Below, one piece after another: positions 26,133 through 33,306 of a stretch of 64,000 nucleotides of DNA. Below the pieces are notes generated by a model. The model had not been told where the DNA came from. It ran no database searches and was given only the letters and a program-made list of their open reading frames with translations. Numbering within the stretch: position 1 is the first letter of the stretch; every line of letters starts with the position of its first letter. The translations under genes and the position numbers were made by a program. The DNA is taken from assembly GCA_910575615.1 (NCBI GenBank), contig CAJTEX010000007.1, forward strand, positions 62,001-126,000. The letters run 5' to 3'. The stretch comes from Bacteroidales bacterium. Lineage in GTDB: Bacteria; Bacteroidota; Bacteroidia; Bacteroidales; Muribaculaceae.

Positions 26133-26191
26133 TGTCGCGACAAAAGCAGAGAGCCGTTACCTTTATCGGGTAGCGGCTCTCTTTTGCGACA
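26133..26191. terminator. Bidirectional terminator between convergent phage operons
   Basis: A long imperfect hairpin has TGTCGC/GCGACA outer arms and an AGAGAGCCG/CGGCTCTCT inner stem, with CTTTT after the inner stem on both strands. It separates the early plus-strand operon from the convergent methylase gene. Confidence 0.7.
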
Positions 26192-26208
26192 GTGGGCGCG
26201 TGTGCGGC

Positions 26209-27069
26209 TCACACGGCGTCCGGCAGGATATTTGAGGAGGAAGGGTCGGTGTAAAGCATGATGTCGGTGTATTTGGCCGAGTAGTTCATTGTGGCATTGA
26301 ACTCGCGCCGGAGGCAATTCTCGAAAGGATTGCCGAGGTTGGGATTGCGGCCCATCCATTCACAGAGCTCCGTGATGGATGACTTCTCCGAGGTGAAGTA
26401 GATGAAATTGTGTCCCGGCAGCACTGACAGTACATCGAGGTAGTCGGCGAGTCTCCAGTACATGCGGTAGGTGCCGACATCGGTGGATAGATATGGCGGG
26501 TCAACCAGGAACACCACTCCCGGCACATCCTTGAAACGCTCGAACAGTTCCCGGTAGTCGCACGACTCAATCTCAAGCCCCTCGAGGTAGTCGGTGAAGT
26601 CCGGGTAGGGGGCTTTCCGCACATTATTATATAGAGCCTCCTTGCGCATGCCGTCGATGCTCAGCTTGTACTTCATCGAGAACAACAGTGATGATGACAG
26701 TGTGATGAAGTCGAGGTAGCCATGTTCACGTTCCTCCTGCTCAAGCAGCGCGAACACTTCCTCGCGCGCCTCACCTGTGATGGCCTTATGGCGGCCGAAG
26801 CGCGAGGCGATTGGACGGATCTGGTCGAGCAACGCATTGGTCCGCCTGATATTCAGGAGGCGGAACCGGTAATTGTCGAAATCATTATAAATCACCCTTG
26901 CCCCCGGGTGGACGTGCTTGGCTATGTGCGACAGCAGGCCGCTGCCACCAAAAAGGTCAACGAATATTGTGTCCTCGGGGTATTGGCGTGCCACCTCGGC
27001 AAAGTGGCGGGCGAACATGCGCTTCTGCCCCACGAAAGGGAGTGGCGCCGATAGATACATGCGGCTCAT
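26209..27069 (-). CDS. D12-class N6-adenine DNA methyltransferase (Dam-like)
   Basis: 286 residues. PLPFVGQKRMF (about 9-19) is the FxGxK-type N-terminal motif, FVDLFGGSGLLSHIAK is the S-adenosylmethionine site, and FLVDPPYLS is the catalytic DPPY. It methylates adenine in a short site; specificity is unknown. In this phage it could protect DNA from the host restriction systems, including the interrupted type I locus. It overlaps the thymidylate-synthase-like gene by 4 nt, so the two are co-translated as a DNA/nucleotide modification pair. Confidence 0.85.
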   Translation of the reverse strand: MSRMYLSAPLPFVGQKRMFARHFAEVARQYPEDTIFVDLFGGSGLLSHIAKHVHPGARVIYNDFDNYRFRLLNIRRTNALLDQIRPIASRFGRHKAITGEAREEVFALLEQEEREHGYLDFITLSSSLLFSMKYKLSIDGMRKEALYNNVRKAPYPDFTDYLEGLEIESCDYRELFERFKDVPGVVFLVDPPYLSTDVGTYRMYWRLADYLDVLSVLPGHNFIYFTSEKSSITELCEWMGRNPNLGNPFENCLRREFNATMNYSAKYTDIMLYTDPSSSNILPDAV

Positions 27070-27704
27070 ACGTTCAGCTCGAATTTAACGCCGTCGTCGC
27101 CGGCAAGCAGGGCCCGGGTGCGGTCGATGTTGTTGGAATATATGTGGACATTGCCGAGGAAGAGTGTGATGGAGCGCAGGGGCAGGTCAATCTGCCGGGC
27201 AATGAGATAGAGATGGTAGATGTCGGCGGGGAGTCCGAGGTTGGCGTCTGAGCTGCGCTGGTAGGCGGTCAGCACCAGCTCGCCATTGTCGATCTGAAAC
27301 TGAATGAGCGAGAGGCAGGGCTGCTGGTTGGACTCCGCGCCGGTCGCGCCCAGGAACAGGACGTAATTTTTTGAAGAGCGTTTCTCCCGGTTGATGCGCT
27401 CAATTAGCGGCGGGAGTTTCTCAAAGTAGGTGGGGTAGGAGTTGACCAGTACCGGGCCGCAATAATCCCACCAGTTGATGCCCGCCTCGCGATACTTCTC
27501 CGTCTGCCTCTCGCCGCTCATGAAGAGCGACAGTTCGCTGCGGAGCTTCTTGCGGGCTATGCCGTGGCTCTCGAAAATATCGAGCAGGTCGGAAGGGGTG
27601 AGGGATAACTGCTCGTTGATAAGATAGATGATGTCGCCCTTGCGGTTCGACTGGTGTCTGCCCTCGTCAAGCACCTTGGAGAGAATCTGATGATACTTGT
27701 TCAT
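27066..27704 (-). CDS. Thymidylate-synthase-fold protein, possible dCMP (hydroxy)methylase
   Basis: 212 residues with thymidylate-synthase landmarks: INWWDYCGP, the catalytic Cys in QQPCLSLIQFQI (C130), YQRSSDANLGLP (Q149-R150-S151), and VHIYSNNIDRT. The residue that is Asn177 in E. coli ThyA (LPFNIASY) is here Asp161 (LPADIYH). The same Asn-to-Asp change distinguishes T4 dCMP hydroxymethylase. The protein is about 50 residues shorter than ThyA and lacks its C-terminal tail. The pairing with a DNA methylase gene favours nucleotide modification over dTMP supply. The substrate is inferred only. Confidence 0.7.
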   Translation of the reverse strand: MNKYHQILSKVLDEGRHQSNRKGDIIYLINEQLSLTPSDLLDIFESHGIARKKLRSELSLFMSGERQTEKYREAGINWWDYCGPVLVNSYPTYFEKLPPLIERINREKRSSKNYVLFLGATGAESNQQPCLSLIQFQIDNGELVLTAYQRSSDANLGLPADIYHLYLIARQIDLPLRSITLFLGNVHIYSNNIDRTRALLAGDDGVKFELNV

Positions 27705-27727
27705 AATGATGCCGTATTAGTGTACGG

Positions 27728-27735
27728 CAAAGTTA
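27728..27735 (-). promoter_or_regulatory. -7 box (TAACTTTG) for the modification gene pair
   Basis: TAACTTTG on the minus strand lies about 24 nt before the ATG of the thymidylate-synthase-like gene. No clear -33 TTTG. Confidence 0.45.
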
Positions 27736-27773
27736 CAGTGCCGGAGAATGCCGGACACCATGGCGACACCAAA

Positions 27774-28016
27774 TCATACTGCACCGGGATTGCAGTCATT
27801 TTGAAAATGCTTCACCAGGCTGTAGACCTTTCGCTCGCTTATGTCGTAGCGGTCGGCGAGTATGGCCACGGCGTATGACACCTTGTCGCCCCTGCCGACC
27901 ATATCGTTGAAGTCAACAAAAAGGTCTATGTAGTCGGCATCCTCCAGTCTGATGCCGGCATTTCGGAGCCGATTGAGCAGCTCCCGGTTGAATTTCAGAA
28001 TCTCAAATATGGTCAT
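27774..28016 (-). CDS. Small HTH protein, possible phage regulator
   Basis: 80 residues. The C-terminal VSYAVAILADRYDISERKVYSLVKHF is a helix-turn-helix pattern, and the N-terminus is helical. Place and size fit a Mor/C-type middle or late activator of Mu-like phages, but the sequence does not clearly match. Its start lies 16 nt from a divergent plus-strand TAAATTTG box that begins a structured RNA candidate, so the two may be regulated together. Confidence 0.5.
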   Translation of the reverse strand: MTIFEILKFNRELLNRLRNAGIRLEDADYIDLFVDFNDMVGRGDKVSYAVAILADRYDISERKVYSLVKHFQNDCNPGAV

Positions 28017-28031
28017 ATCCGAAAAAATTGC

Positions 28032-28172
28032 TAAATTTGCACTGTCTCACTTATTCAAACACCCGCGTAGGGAAGCTCGGAAGAGGGCATTGTGCCCCCG
28101 GCGAGCTTCCCTACGCGGGTTGTGTTAAAGAGTAAGTGAGACGACTATTTAACAGGCCGGGGGCATTTTTTT
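28032..28172 (+). ncRNA. Plus-strand structured RNA candidate with nested hairpin, pseudoknot option and terminator
   Basis: TAAATTTG (28032-28039) predicts a start near 28045 on the plus strand, in a gap of a minus-strand block. The transcript would contain outer arms GTCTCACTTA/TAAGTGAGAC (28044-28053, 28133-28142) and a perfect 19-bp stem (28061-28079 with 28102-28120). A loop segment TGCCCCCGGC (28093-28102) is complementary to GCCGGGGGCA (28156-28165), which is followed by seven T. That last pairing could act as terminator or close a pseudoknot. No start codon or protein frame is convincing. No known RNA family recognised. Confidence 0.55.
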
Positions 28173-28201
28173 ATACCCTCCCCCGAAGGGTCTGCCTCAG
28201 G

Positions 28202-28687
28202 TCAGTCCACGCTGTAGAGTCCCAAGTCAATATTATCCTTAGCCTTCCAACCTTCCTGCTGCACATTTTGGATGTGTGCCGAATATGCGGTGTAGAAAGC
28301 CTCAAGCTCAGGCAGAGTGTCGAAAGTGCGGTATACCGGCGCATCGTCAGTGCCGAACTTGAAAGTCACCGGGAGCGCGCCGGGCAGACCGAGGCTGGCC
28401 TGAGTGTAGGCGCGTTGGTAGTTGGACTGGTTCTCGACCGATAGCCACACCGGGACACCATCATAGGAAAAGCCGGTGAGGATTCTGGCGGCCGTGCGGT
28501 CGCTGATCCAACCGCTGATGAGTGCCTTGATCTCATCGACTGTCGGGCGGTGGTTCAACTGTTGCTCCATATAGGAGGTGATGCCGTATGCGTCGGTGGT
28601 CACATCCCAGCGGACGCGCCATCGGTTGCGGACAGGATTGGTGCACTCTAAAAGTGCCACTTGCGGATTGCCTTGGACTCTTTGCAT
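28202..28687 (-). CDS. DUF4376-like phage protein downstream of the DGR reverse transcriptase
   Basis: 161 residues. The C-terminal two thirds (ISDRTAARILTGFSYDGVPV, SVENQSNYQRAY, FDTLPELEAFYTAY, KAKDNID) match the pattern of DUF4376-type domains seen in phage tail-associated proteins. It starts 2 nt after the reverse transcriptase stop, so it is in the DGR operon. It does not resemble the helical Avd accessory proteins of DGRs. It may be a tail-fibre assembly or accessory factor that became linked to the retroelement. Confidence 0.55.
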   Translation of the reverse strand: MQRVQGNPQVALLECTNPVRNRWRVRWDVTTDAYGITSYMEQQLNHRPTVDEIKALISGWISDRTAARILTGFSYDGVPVWLSVENQSNYQRAYTQASLGLPGALPVTFKFGTDDAPVYRTFDTLPELEAFYTAYSAHIQNVQQEGWKAKDNIDLGLYSVD

Positions 28688-28689
28688 AG

Positions 28690-29994
28690 TCAGGTGAAGA
28701 TGTACTTTGTTTTACCTTGCCCGAAAGATTCCGATTTCAGTATTGTTGTGAATGGGAAGCCGTCGGGCTGTTCCTTGATCTGTTGGAGAATGTTTTTCAT
28801 CTCCTTAGAGTCAGTGAAGAACTTCTTCGGCTCTCCATTGACCTTGATGGCCACGACGCAGCGGTCGGGCCCTTGAGAGGTTGTTACGCCCATCTCGAAG
28901 TCGTAGACCTCGATGGGGAGGTTTACCAGTTCCCGGATGCTTATTACGGCACCGGGGAATCGCTTCTTGCCGTCATCGGGCTTGTAAGCGACATTCAAAT
29001 CCTTAAAAGATTTCATTGCTTTGCCTGTTAATTTAATGAATAGATTATTACATTGGGCGTGCTTGGCCATACCGTAGAACGATGCGGTCAGCACACGCCG
29101 TCTCTTGCGGCTTTTGACCTCGCCCATCTTCCGGGCGAATTTCACTTTTATGCGCTTGCGCAGCAGCGCGTGGTCGGGATAGATGACGTATCCCAGGAAG
29201 TCGATACCCTCGGTCACCGGGAATACCCTCTCGTTAGCCTTGATGGTGTGCCCGATAGCCTCCACACATTCATGTACGGCATCGCGGATTTTCCAAAGCT
29301 CCTCTTTTGTGGCTGCGAGAACTACACCGTCATCGCAGTAACGGTAGAAGTATTTCACGCCGAGCCTGTCCTTCAGCACATGATCGAGATGGATTGACAG
29401 GAGCAGATTACACAACCCCTGCGATGATCGCAGACCGATACTCACCCCTTTTGGCATCATGCGAATAAACCTCTCAAGGATTGCGATGAGCTTGGCATCC
29501 TTGAATACCCGGCGTACACAGTCGATGAGCATCTGCTGGTCAACACTCTCATAAAACTTAGAGATGTCGAATTTGTAGCAGTAGCGTGTCTGCTCCGGGT
29601 TCTCCCTCATGTCACGCTCGATATACGCCTTCAGGTCGTGCATGCCGCGCCCCTTGATGCTTGCTCCGGTTGTGCGGATGAACCGGCGCTTGATGTGCGC
29701 ATCGACAACAGCCATAATCGCGTGACAGGCTATGCGGTCTTTCATCGTCAGGATCTGAATGCGTCGTTCCTTGCCACCCTCGAAGATGGTGCGCTCACGG
29801 TAGCCCCCGGCGATGTAGTAAGATCCGTCGGCTATCTGTGCGGACAATTCAGCGATGACCTCCTCGCGGTGAGCGAGAAGCCATCGGCCCTGGCGACTCC
29901 GTTTGCGGACGGTTCCGCGGAGTACCTGGTCGAATGACTGCGACATATTGGGGTATGCCGTAATCTCCTCGATGATATGTCCTTCCCTGCGCAT
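28690..29994 (-). CDS. Diversity-generating retroelement reverse transcriptase with C-terminal extension
   Basis: 434 residues from ATG 29994. Catalytic sites are D143 in KFDISKFYESVD and YCDD at 219-222; SSQGLCN (190-196) is the SQG variant typical of DGR enzymes, and FLGY is at 266-269. DGR reverse transcriptases copy the template RNA with errors at adenines. Residues about 340-434 form an extra beta-rich domain (LPIEVYDFEMGVTTSQGPDR, KKFFTDSKEM) not part of the usual enzyme. The frame is open to 30348 but that part is the template repeat, so the later ATG is chosen. No avd gene is adjacent. Confidence 0.92.
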   Translation of the reverse strand: MRREGHIIEEITAYPNMSQSFDQVLRGTVRKRSRQGRWLLAHREEVIAELSAQIADGSYYIAGGYRERTIFEGGKERRIQILTMKDRIACHAIMAVVDAHIKRRFIRTTGASIKGRGMHDLKAYIERDMRENPEQTRYCYKFDISKFYESVDQQMLIDCVRRVFKDAKLIAILERFIRMMPKGVSIGLRSSQGLCNLLLSIHLDHVLKDRLGVKYFYRYCDDGVVLAATKEELWKIRDAVHECVEAIGHTIKANERVFPVTEGIDFLGYVIYPDHALLRKRIKVKFARKMGEVKSRKRRRVLTASFYGMAKHAQCNNLFIKLTGKAMKSFKDLNVAYKPDDGKKRFPGAVISIRELVNLPIEVYDFEMGVTTSQGPDRCVVAIKVNGEPKKFFTDSKEMKNILQQIKEQPDGFPFTTILKSESFGQGKTKYIFT

Positions 29995-30206
29995 AGTTGT
30001 GAAAGAGTTTGGATAAATTGAAAAATACGGCTCTCTGAGCCTTCCTACTTCCGGGTCCGGGTTGTTCGAGCATTGCGGCCTACCAAACCCTACCCAGTCA
30101 CTTGATGTTCCGGCTATCCATGGTAACCATGCTTTTGCCGAGGCCTGTCCCTCTCGGCACCTCGATGGGGACACGTCCCCGGTGATGTACGCCGATGATT
30201 GGTTGT
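29995..30206 (-). other. Spacer between DGR template repeat and reverse transcriptase
   Basis: About 210 nt, open in the reverse transcriptase frame but probably part of the non-coding template RNA. Equivalent spacers in known DGRs are needed for cDNA priming. I see no separate gene here. Confidence 0.5.
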
Positions 30207-30319
30207 CCAGGCGCGACCCGACATTCGCGTTCGTATTCGAGGCATCGTGACTCGCACCCGCGTACGACACGCCGGCACTCGCATTCGCGTAGCTGCTGCC
30301 GCGATAGACCACACGGCCT
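30207..30319 (-). repeat. DGR template repeat (TR), 113 nt
   Basis: On the minus strand this 113-nt segment matches the variable repeat at 56182-56294 except at five sites, all A here (plus coordinates 30297, 30285, 30263, 30237, 30231). They correspond to G, T, G, T and C in the variable repeat. The match stops sharply after CGCGCCTGG at one end and before AGGCCGTG at the other. The adenines concentrate in AAC/AAT/AGC/TAC codons, the usual DGR design. Confidence 0.97.
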
Positions 30320-30345
30320 ATTGAGGGACACAGCCTTACAGTTTG

Positions 30346-30353
30346 CAAAGTTA
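30346..30353 (-). promoter_or_regulatory. DGR promoter -7 box (TAACTTTG)
   Basis: TAACTTTG on the minus strand predicts transcription starting about 20 nt before the template repeat, as expected for a template RNA-reverse transcriptase transcript. The -33 region is covered by the operator-like palindrome at 30367-30379 rather than a TTTG. Confidence 0.65.
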
Positions 30354-30366
30354 CTCATAAATCGCC

Positions 30367-30379
30367 GTTCCATTTGGAA
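30367..30379 (-). promoter_or_regulatory. Operator-like TTCCAAATGGAAC upstream of the DGR
   Basis: Identical over 13 nt to the core of the early-promoter palindrome at 16839-16854. It lies in the -33 region of the DGR promoter, so a bound protein could block or replace normal promoter recognition. Confidence 0.6.
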
Positions 30380-30383
30380 AATG

Positions 30384-30617
30384 TTACAGGAATAGCCATA
30401 CGAGAGATGCCGCGCTGCCTCCGGCAACGGTCATTAGCCAGTCAATCCAGTCCCAAGGACAGCCGTGCAGCTTATCCTTGAGCTCAAGACAGGAACCGGC
30501 CACAGTTGCCGAATATAGCGCCCCGAGTGGATTACAGGCAAAAATCCCCACGAGGAAACCGCCCACAAGGTGTTTGTAGCGGTTAGATTGTTTGAGAAAT
30601 GTAAAAATCTTCTTCAT
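30384..30617 (-). CDS. Small membrane protein, holin candidate
   Basis: 77 residues from ATG 30617 (MKKIFTFLKQSNRYKHLVGG). Two transmembrane segments are seen, about 16-40 (HLVGGFLVGIFACNPLGALYSA) and 56-76 (WIDWLMTVAGGSAASLVWLFL), with a charged turn between. Size and topology fit a class II holin, but lysis genes lie elsewhere in the phage. An upstream in-frame start (30686) lies across a structured RNA candidate and is rejected. It immediately precedes the DGR. Confidence 0.6.
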   Translation of the reverse strand: MKKIFTFLKQSNRYKHLVGGFLVGIFACNPLGALYSATVAGSCLELKDKLHGCPWDWIDWLMTVAGGSAASLVWLFL

Positions 30618-30644
30618 AAAGAACTGTATTTGAAAATAAAGTGT

Positions 30645-30720
30645 TATCTTTGCAGTCCAAGCATATCGGGAATGGCGCCCTGGCAATTGAGTCCTAACTG
30701 TCGCCCGATATGCTTTTTTG
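30645..30720 (+). ncRNA. Plus-strand small RNA candidate with long hairpin terminator
   Basis: TATCTTTG (30645-30652) is followed within 10 nt by a perfect 12-bp inverted repeat, AAGCATATCGGG (30659-30670) with CCCGATATGCTT (30704-30715), around a 33-nt loop, then a T run to 30719. No protein frame fits. The terminator faces the plus strand, while both neighbouring genes are on the minus strand, so it most likely ends a short RNA of about 60 nt. Confidence 0.5.
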
Positions 30721-30721
30721 T

Positions 30722-32041
30722 TTATATATCGTTCACGGAGTAGACGAAGTATGAAATTCTTGCCCTACCGTTAGAGCGAATCTTTACCATCTTGGCAACA
30801 TTTATTCTAATTTCAACTCCTCGAAGTGAGGTCTTGAAATAATAAAAGTGTTGGATATCGTCAGATCGTGGATGCGTAAGTGCGGAGTCGTCAAGGAATG
30901 TGGCATTCTCAATCAATGTTGCCAAATCTTTTAGATCTTCCTTTGTCAGGACGCTTGAGCGGCCGAATGTATCAGAGAACAGGTGCTTGTTGCCATAAGT
31001 GCTGAAGCCGACAGGTATTGAACTTCCGTCAGAAATTGTCTTTGAACATGACCGTGTAAGCAGTGGTTCCATTTCATGCAGATAATGTTTACGCTCGATA
31101 GCTACGGCACTCTTTTCGGCATCTCCGGCGCACTGGTGGAATATCACACATGCCCGGCAGACCTCGTTATCAGGGGTAAACCTTGCGAGTTTGGCTTTGC
31201 CTTTGGCAACATCACAGTTACGGCAGCGTCGAATAGTGTAGGGGTTATAGTCCGGGACTGACTTGCCTTCTTTGCCGGCATTGAAGCGGAAGATGCCTTT
31301 GGAGTCGCGTTGCAAGGCCTCGTCTCCCAGTCGCATTGCTTCATCATGATTGGTGGCCGGACATTTTGATTTGCGCACTTGTACCACGGTACAGCGACAG
31401 TTCCAGCCGTTAGGCGGGTAGAATTCCTCCCAGAACGAATCGGAAGGAGGCAGAGTCACGCGATCAAGAGCAGCGTGTTCCGGACGCACCTTGTCATCAC
31501 GCTGTGTGCGATACTGAAGGTGGTAACGGTCACCATCCTGCATGAACGACTCCCAGCGCGCGGCCATCTCCGCAGACCCTGCGACAAAATTATACTCGGC
31601 ACGGAGATAGTTGGAGTTATAGGTTTTGTCTATTGTTTGAACATCGTTCAAAAAGCGTTCAAATGACTTTCGATTGCCATTCTCATCAAGCAATGAAGGG
31701 AAAGCCTCGTTGAGCTCATGGAAAGCCTTCATGCCGGAGAAAATATAATTGGATCGTGTAAGCCTCCGTCGCATAGCCTCAGACATCTCCACCTTTTCAA
31801 AAGCAGAATCGAGTGCTGAGGCATGGGTGCCGACAAACTCCTGCACCGACGGGTCTGCCACAAGCTCGACGCGAAACTCTGCGCCATCCTCCTTAAAAAG
31901 TGAGCGCATCATCCCTTCAAATAGCGATGACAATCTGCGGCGCATATCATCGCCCGGCTTGGCAAGAATTTCAAGATCCGGGAATTCCGCCAGGAGCGAG
32001 GCATAGCGGCGGTGCAGCCCCTCGTAGTCAGAGGGGCCTAA
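30722..32041 (-). CDS. MuF head-morphogenesis protein with C-terminal nuclease-toxin-like domain
   Basis: At least 407 residues from ATG 31945; the frame is open through 32041 and overlaps the portal gene end without another ATG. The MuF-type part includes RDDKVRPEHAALDRVTLPPS and FYPPNGWNCRCTVVQV, the minor-capsid pattern. A Cys cluster (RCRNCD, CRACVIFHQC) follows. The last 115 residues, ending HFYYFKTSLRGVEIRINVAK then MVKIRSNGRARISYFVYS, resemble RelE/BECR-fold RNase domains fused to MuF in many phages. It may be carried in the capsid and act on recipient or competing cells. It probably begins by -1 frameshifting from the portal gene. Confidence 0.8.
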   Translation of the reverse strand, partial: LGPSDYEGLHRRYASLLAEFPDLEILAKPGDDMRRRLSSLFEGMMRSLFKEDGAEFRVELVADPSVQEFVGTHASALDSAFEKVEMSEAMRRRLTRSNYIFSGMKAFHELNEAFPSLLDENGNRKSFERFLNDVQTIDKTYNSNYLRAEYNFVAGSAEMAARWESFMQDGDRYHLQYRTQRDDKVRPEHAALDRVTLPPSDSFWEEFYPPNGWNCRCTVVQVRKSKCPATNHDEAMRLGDEALQRDSKGIFRFNAGKEGKSVPDYNPYTIRRCRNCDVAKGKAKLARFTPDNEVCRACVIFHQCAGDAEKSAVAIERKHYLHEMEPLLTRSCSKTISDGSSIPVGFSTYGNKHLFSDTFGRSSVLTKEDLKDLATLIENATFLDDSALTHPRSDDIQHFYYFKTSLRGVEIRINVAKMVKIRSNGRARISYFVYSVNDI

Positions 32042-33306
32042 TCGAAAAAATTCTTCTCTTTTTTTCCTGTTTTGTCATCCGATTCTTCCTCATTGTCAAT
32101 GGCCGGTGGAAGTGCCACCGGGTTCCGGCGCTCACCGACAGGCATGCCGTATTTGTCAGCAAAGTATGATGGGTCAACCTCGTAGCGGTCGGTAATCATA
32201 GTCTCGTATGCTACCTGCTGCTCCGGCGTGTAATCGATAGCATCGTCCCACTCAAAGCGCAGCCCCTTTACCGGGAAACCGTGTAATACCATAAGAGGGA
32301 GCAACTGGTTGTTCGCCATATCACGCAGTTTGTCGCGGTCAGACTCAACCAGGTTCTCGAATACCTGAAGGTGTGTCTGCGACTGAGAGAGTGAGCTGCC
32401 GTCCTCGATGGTCATGGTCTGGCCGATTACCAGTTTGGATATTTCCGAGTTGGCACGGTCGATGCGCTTGTCATACACGTTGAACGCATCGCCCTTGCCG
32501 GATTCCACAAATTGAATCTCCGTCTCCATGCCGGTGACAGCACCCATTCCTCGGCCACCGTTGAACACGATATCCTGAAGGCGCTTGTATTCTTTAGGGT
32601 CTCGGGTGGAAGTCCGGGCGATGCGCCAGGGCATACCGAATATCTCGGCGAAGTTATCCCAAAACACCAGGGCGTGCTTCTTCGGTATGGTGTGCATCGC
32701 CGCCTTGAGCAGCAACCCGAGGTCATCGGGCTGTCCAACCTCAATAAGCCAGTCAGACCACGGACGCTCCCTATAATCGATACCATTCTGCCATGTGTAG
32801 CCGACATGGGAGACCACGCGGTGATATTCAGGAATAACGTGCCGGCGAGGGATAAGCCGGACACCGCTGAAAGTGGGACAGCCGTCGCCGTCCTTAACGA
32901 CATCTCCAAGCTCAATGAGGGAATGTCCGTACCAATTGGCCTCGAGGCAATAGCGGCATAGATCTTTGAACCATGCCTGATCGAGAAGATGCAGTGCATT
33001 GTCATCGGCGTCACCCTTCTCGTTGACAAGTTTGAACGAGCGCGACATCACGAAACCCACACGCTGTTGGATACATCCTGAGAGGTGGGAGTCAATCATG
33101 GCGTCACGGTAAATGTCAAGCAGCCGGAGACGATTCGGGTTGCGCACATCGATAGCCGACTGCCATGCAGAGCGCCATTTCTCGATGTCGCTCTGCGCAA
33201 GGCGCTCCGAAGTGCGGTACAGTTCCATTATCAGGGCAGAGCGTTTTTCAGCCTCTGCCTTTCGCTGTTTGGATAATGTGCGGTTATTTCTTTTGCCCAT
33301 AGTCAC
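32038..33306 (-). CDS. Phage portal protein (DUF935, Mu gp29-like)
   Basis: 422 residues. DUF935 landmarks: NRLRLLDIYRDAMIDSHLSG, MPWRIARTSTRDPKEYKRLQ, and SKLVIGQTMTIEDGSSLSQS with QTHLQVFENL. Portal proteins form the DNA gate at one capsid vertex and recruit the terminase. It overlaps gp36-like by 4 nt. Near its end TTTTTTC (minus strand, plus coordinates 32044-32050) precedes the stop by one codon and would shift ribosomes -1 into the MuF frame. Confidence 0.92.
   Translation of the reverse strand: MTMGKRNNRTLSKQRKAEAEKRSALIMELYRTSERLAQSDIEKWRSAWQSAIDVRNPNRLRLLDIYRDAMIDSHLSGCIQQRVGFVMSRSFKLVNEKGDADDNALHLLDQAWFKDLCRYCLEANWYGHSLIELGDVVKDGDGCPTFSGVRLIPRRHVIPEYHRVVSHVGYTWQNGIDYRERPWSDWLIEVGQPDDLGLLLKAAMHTIPKKHALVFWDNFAEIFGMPWRIARTSTRDPKEYKRLQDIVFNGGRGMGAVTGMETEIQFVESGKGDAFNVYDKRIDRANSEISKLVIGQTMTIEDGSSLSQSQTHLQVFENLVESDRDKLRDMANNQLLPLMVLHGFPVKGLRFEWDDAIDYTPEQQVAYETMITDRYEVDPSYFADKYGMPVGERRNPVALPPAIDNEEESDDKTGKKEKNFFD
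32044..32050 (-). other. Possible -1 frameshift heptamer T TTT TTC at the portal-MuF junction
   Basis: In the portal frame the heptamer reads aaT-TTT-TTC-gat-stop, the X XXY YYZ form of a slippery site. After a -1 slip, CGA TTA GGC CCC continues into the MuF frame, which has no ATG until 31945. Confidence 0.45.

Noticed and set aside
30207-30348. N-terminal extension of the reverse transcriptase through the template repeat
   Set aside because: It resembles the fibre only because it is the template; the enzyme proper starts at ATG 29994 as in other DGRs.
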